From Limnochordia bacterium (GTDB lineage: Bacteria > Bacillota > Limnochordia > Darwinibacteriales > B1SED10-159): a stretch of DNA of 5,490 nucleotides. The stretch spans positions 1-5,490 of the forward strand of contig SLOZ01000299.1 of the NCBI GenBank assembly GCA_007132255.1. Direction: 5' to 3'. Below the pieces are notes generated by a model, which had not been told where the DNA came from, did no database searches, and saw only the letters and a list, made by a program, of their open reading frames with translations. The position numbers and the translations under genes are program-made. Positions 4,014 to 5,490 of the stretch are shown here, piece by piece; positions within the stretch are counted from its first letter, which is position 1, and each line of letters starts with the position of its first letter.

Positions 4014-4098
4014 ATGTAATACAACATCCTTCCACGTTATTCCTGCTTAACATAGAAATATTTTTCAGGAAAACTGAAGTCATATTGTATAGCTTGTG

Positions 4099-4124
4099 AA
4101 GCGAGGGGGGGTACCCCTTGCTTT
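4099..4124 (+). other. Stable GC-rich hairpin in the rpoB leader, terminator-like
   Basis: AAGCGAGGGG (4099-4108) pairs with CCCCTTGCTT (4114-4123), nine Watson-Crick pairs and one G-T; loop GGGTA. A T-run of only four (4122-4125) follows, then CGTC, so termination would be weak, though pausing or attenuation is possible. The left arm AAGC (4099-4102) can instead pair with GCTT (4092-4095), forming a competing hairpin with loop GTG. A weaker stem TTCAG-GAAAA-CTGAA lies upstream at 4064-4078. Confidence 0.45.
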
Positions 4125-4138
4125 TCGTCATGTTTCAT

Positions 4139-4164
4139 GGTAGTACTACCTAAAGGAGAGGTGA
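4139..4164 (+). promoter_or_regulatory. rpoB ribosome binding site beside a 12-bp palindrome
   Basis: GGTAGTACTACC (4139-4150) is a perfect palindrome ending just before the bipartite Shine-Dalgarno AAGGAG (4153-4158) and GAGGTGA (4158-4164). The latter lies six bases from the TTG start, which supports that start. In RNA, ACCT (4148-4151) can alternatively pair with AGGT (4159-4162), placing AAAGGAG in a loop. The palindrome and this hairpin are mutually exclusive, so initiation might be modulated. The palindrome may also be a protein site in DNA. Confidence 0.5.
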
Positions 4165-4170
4165 GGGCCG

Positions 4171-5490
4171 TTGGCAGTAGCCATTCAGCAGGGCAAGAGG
4201 AAGCGGGTCAATTACGGGAAGATTAAAGAAGTCCTCGAGATGCCAAATCTCATCGAGATTCAAAGGAAATCCTATAAGTGGTTTCTCGATGAAGGTTTGC
4301 TGGAAATGCTCCGAGATATTTCGCCCATCCAAGACTTTACTGGAAATCTAGTGCTTGAGTTCATTGATTACCAGTTGGGGGATCCGAAGTATCCGGTGGA
4401 GGAATGTAAAGACCGTGATGTGACCTACGCAGCACCCCTGCGTGTTCGCGTTCGTTTGATCAACAAGGAAACTGGAGAAGTCAAAGAGCAAGAAGTATTT
4501 ATGGGTGACTTCCCGCTGATGACTGATCAAGGAACATTCATCATTAATGGAGCTGAACGAGTTATCGTCAGCCAGTTGGTCCGCTCTCCCGGTGCCTATT
4601 TTAACTTCAGCGTTGATGCAACAGGTAAACCGATGCATACGGCAAGCATTATCCCAAATCGTGGAGCTTGGCTTGAATTTGAACTCGATGCCAATGATGT
4701 GGTATCGGTACGCGTGGACCGTACTCGGAAAATCCCAGCTACAGTTTTAATTCGTGCTCTGGGTGTCGGTAACAACATCAAGATTCTTGATATGTTCAAC
4801 AGCGAAGAAGCCATTAAAGCTACCCTCGAGCGAGACAATACTGAGACAGAGGCCGAAGCATTAATTGAGATCTATAAACGTCTACGTCCTGGAGAACCAC
4901 CGACAGAGGAGAGTGCCCGCAGCTTGTTTGATACGCTGTTCCACGATCCGAAGCGGTATGACCTAGCGGGCGTGGGTCGCTACAAAGTCAACAAAAAACT
5001 GCGCCTTACAGAGAGGCTTGTTAATCGCGTTTCGGCTGACAACGTGGCTGACCCAGAGACCGGAGAGTTACTGCTAGAAGCTGGTAAGAAGATTACCCGA
5101 AAAGCTGCTGAGCAAATGCAGAAAGCCGGCATAGGTTCGGTCCGTGTCCAGACCAAGGAAGGCGATGTGTATAAGTTGTTCGGCAACGGACAGCCAGAGT
5201 CCTCTGTAAAGACCATTGCCAAAGAAGATATTCTCGCTACGATCAACTATCTCCTGTACCTTCCCAAAGGTGTTGGGTATACAGATGACATCGATCACTT
5301 GGGAAATCGGCGTTTGAAGAGCGTCGGCGAGCTGCTGCAAAATCAGTTTCGCATTGGTCTCAGCCGCATGGAGCGAGTGGTTCGCGAGCGCATGACCATT
5401 CAAGATGTGGAAATCATTACACCACAGGCTCTGATTAACATTCGGCCTGTCGTGGCATCCATCAAGGAGTTCTTTGGATCCAGTCAGCTA
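4171..5490 (+). CDS. rpoB: DNA-directed RNA polymerase subunit beta, N-terminal part (partial, runs off the window)
   Basis: The frame is open for 440 codons to the last base with no stop, roughly a third of a normal beta subunit. RpoB forms one pincer and much of the active centre of RNA polymerase. Visible landmarks are RVNYGKIKEVLEMPNLIEIQ (residues 12-31), SPIQDFTGNLVLEF (51-64), MGDFPLMTDQGTFIINGAER (111-130) and VSQLVRSPGAYF (133-144). DDIDHLGNRRLKSVGELLQN (372-391) follows later. The last residues, KEFFGSSQL, enter the rifampicin-binding cluster I, which is cut at the position of E. coli Leu511. The protein is shorter here than E. coli because the lobe lacks the large insertion of that species. 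The TTG start at 4171 is supported by the adjacent ribosome binding site. Residue 142 is Ala where Val is usual. Confidence 0.97.
   Translation, partial: MAVAIQQGKRKRVNYGKIKEVLEMPNLIEIQRKSYKWFLDEGLLEMLRDISPIQDFTGNLVLEFIDYQLGDPKYPVEECKDRDVTYAAPLRVRVRLINKETGEVKEQEVFMGDFPLMTDQGTFIINGAERVIVSQLVRSPGAYFNFSVDATGKPMHTASIIPNRGAWLEFELDANDVVSVRVDRTRKIPATVLIRALGVGNNIKILDMFNSEEAIKATLERDNTETEAEALIEIYKRLRPGEPPTEESARSLFDTLFHDPKRYDLAGVGRYKVNKKLRLTERLVNRVSADNVADPETGELLLEAGKKITRKAAEQMQKAGIGSVRVQTKEGDVYKLFGNGQPESSVKTIAKEDILATINYLLYLPKGVGYTDDIDHLGNRRLKSVGELLQNQFRIGLSRMERVVRERMTIQDVEIITPQALINIRPVVASIKEFFGSSQL

Noticed and set aside
3825..4050. Nine-base complementarity between TTAAGCAGG (3825-3833) and CCTGCTTAA (4042-4050)
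   Set aside because: The left arm is already used in the strong local terminator and the sites lie in different transcription units, so chance is more likely.
1..5490. A novel defence, mobile or biosynthetic system
   Set aside because: Every coding region belongs to the conserved translation, transcription or secretion core; no transposase, CRISPR repeats, phage genes or foreign-looking segment is present.

Overview
This window is a core chromosomal segment coding for the transcription and translation machinery. All genes lie on the plus strand. It reads: end of tuf, a 400-base gap, rpmG-secE-nusG-rplK-rplA, the L10 leader, rplJ-rplL, a 361-base gap, and the first 440 codons of rpoB. The organism is most likely a low- to mid-GC Gram-positive of the Clostridia type (Bacillota). 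The reasons are the gene order tuf-rpmG-secE-nusG, a zinc-binding 49-residue L33, a 74-residue single-span SecE, strong AGGAGG-type ribosome binding sites, a Firmicutes-style L10 leader with an intrinsic terminator, and the RpoB N-terminal sequence. I cannot name a genus from this alone.

Layout. Bases 1-24 encode the last seven residues of EF-Tu. Bases 25-425 hold no convincing gene. They contain a second copy of the last 12 coding bases of tuf, a cloverleaf-like fold (107-176), a 14-bp perfect hairpin without a T-tract (259-292), and a strong promoter (364-392) with an inverted repeat over its -35 box. From that promoter, rpmG, secE, nusG, rplK and rplA follow with gaps of 28 to 79 bases and no strong terminator between them. 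A promoter just after rplA feeds the L10 attenuation leader, then rplJ and rplL. rplL ends in a textbook intrinsic terminator. The rplL-rpoB gap then carries a further long RNA stem, a near-perfect DNA dyad, an excellent extended -10 promoter, and an rpoB leader with two terminator-like or pause-like hairpins and a palindrome beside the ribosome binding site.

Functionally, the genes supply the ribosome stalk and its base (L11, L10, L7/L12), the L1 stalk protein, L33, the elongation factor that uses the stalk (EF-Tu), an essential Sec translocon subunit (SecE), the transcription elongation factor NusG and the RNA polymerase beta subunit. Splitting the cluster into three transcription units, each with its own leader, would let stalk proteins and polymerase be tuned separately.

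I found no undescribed multi-gene system, defence locus or mobile element. What deserves a second look is regulatory RNA and DNA structure: a hairpin between the nusG Shine-Dalgarno and its start codon, the tuf-rpmG spacer structures, and the rpoB leader. All pairings were worked out by eye and no folding energies were calculated. One protein variation is also noted: Ala at RpoB residue 142.
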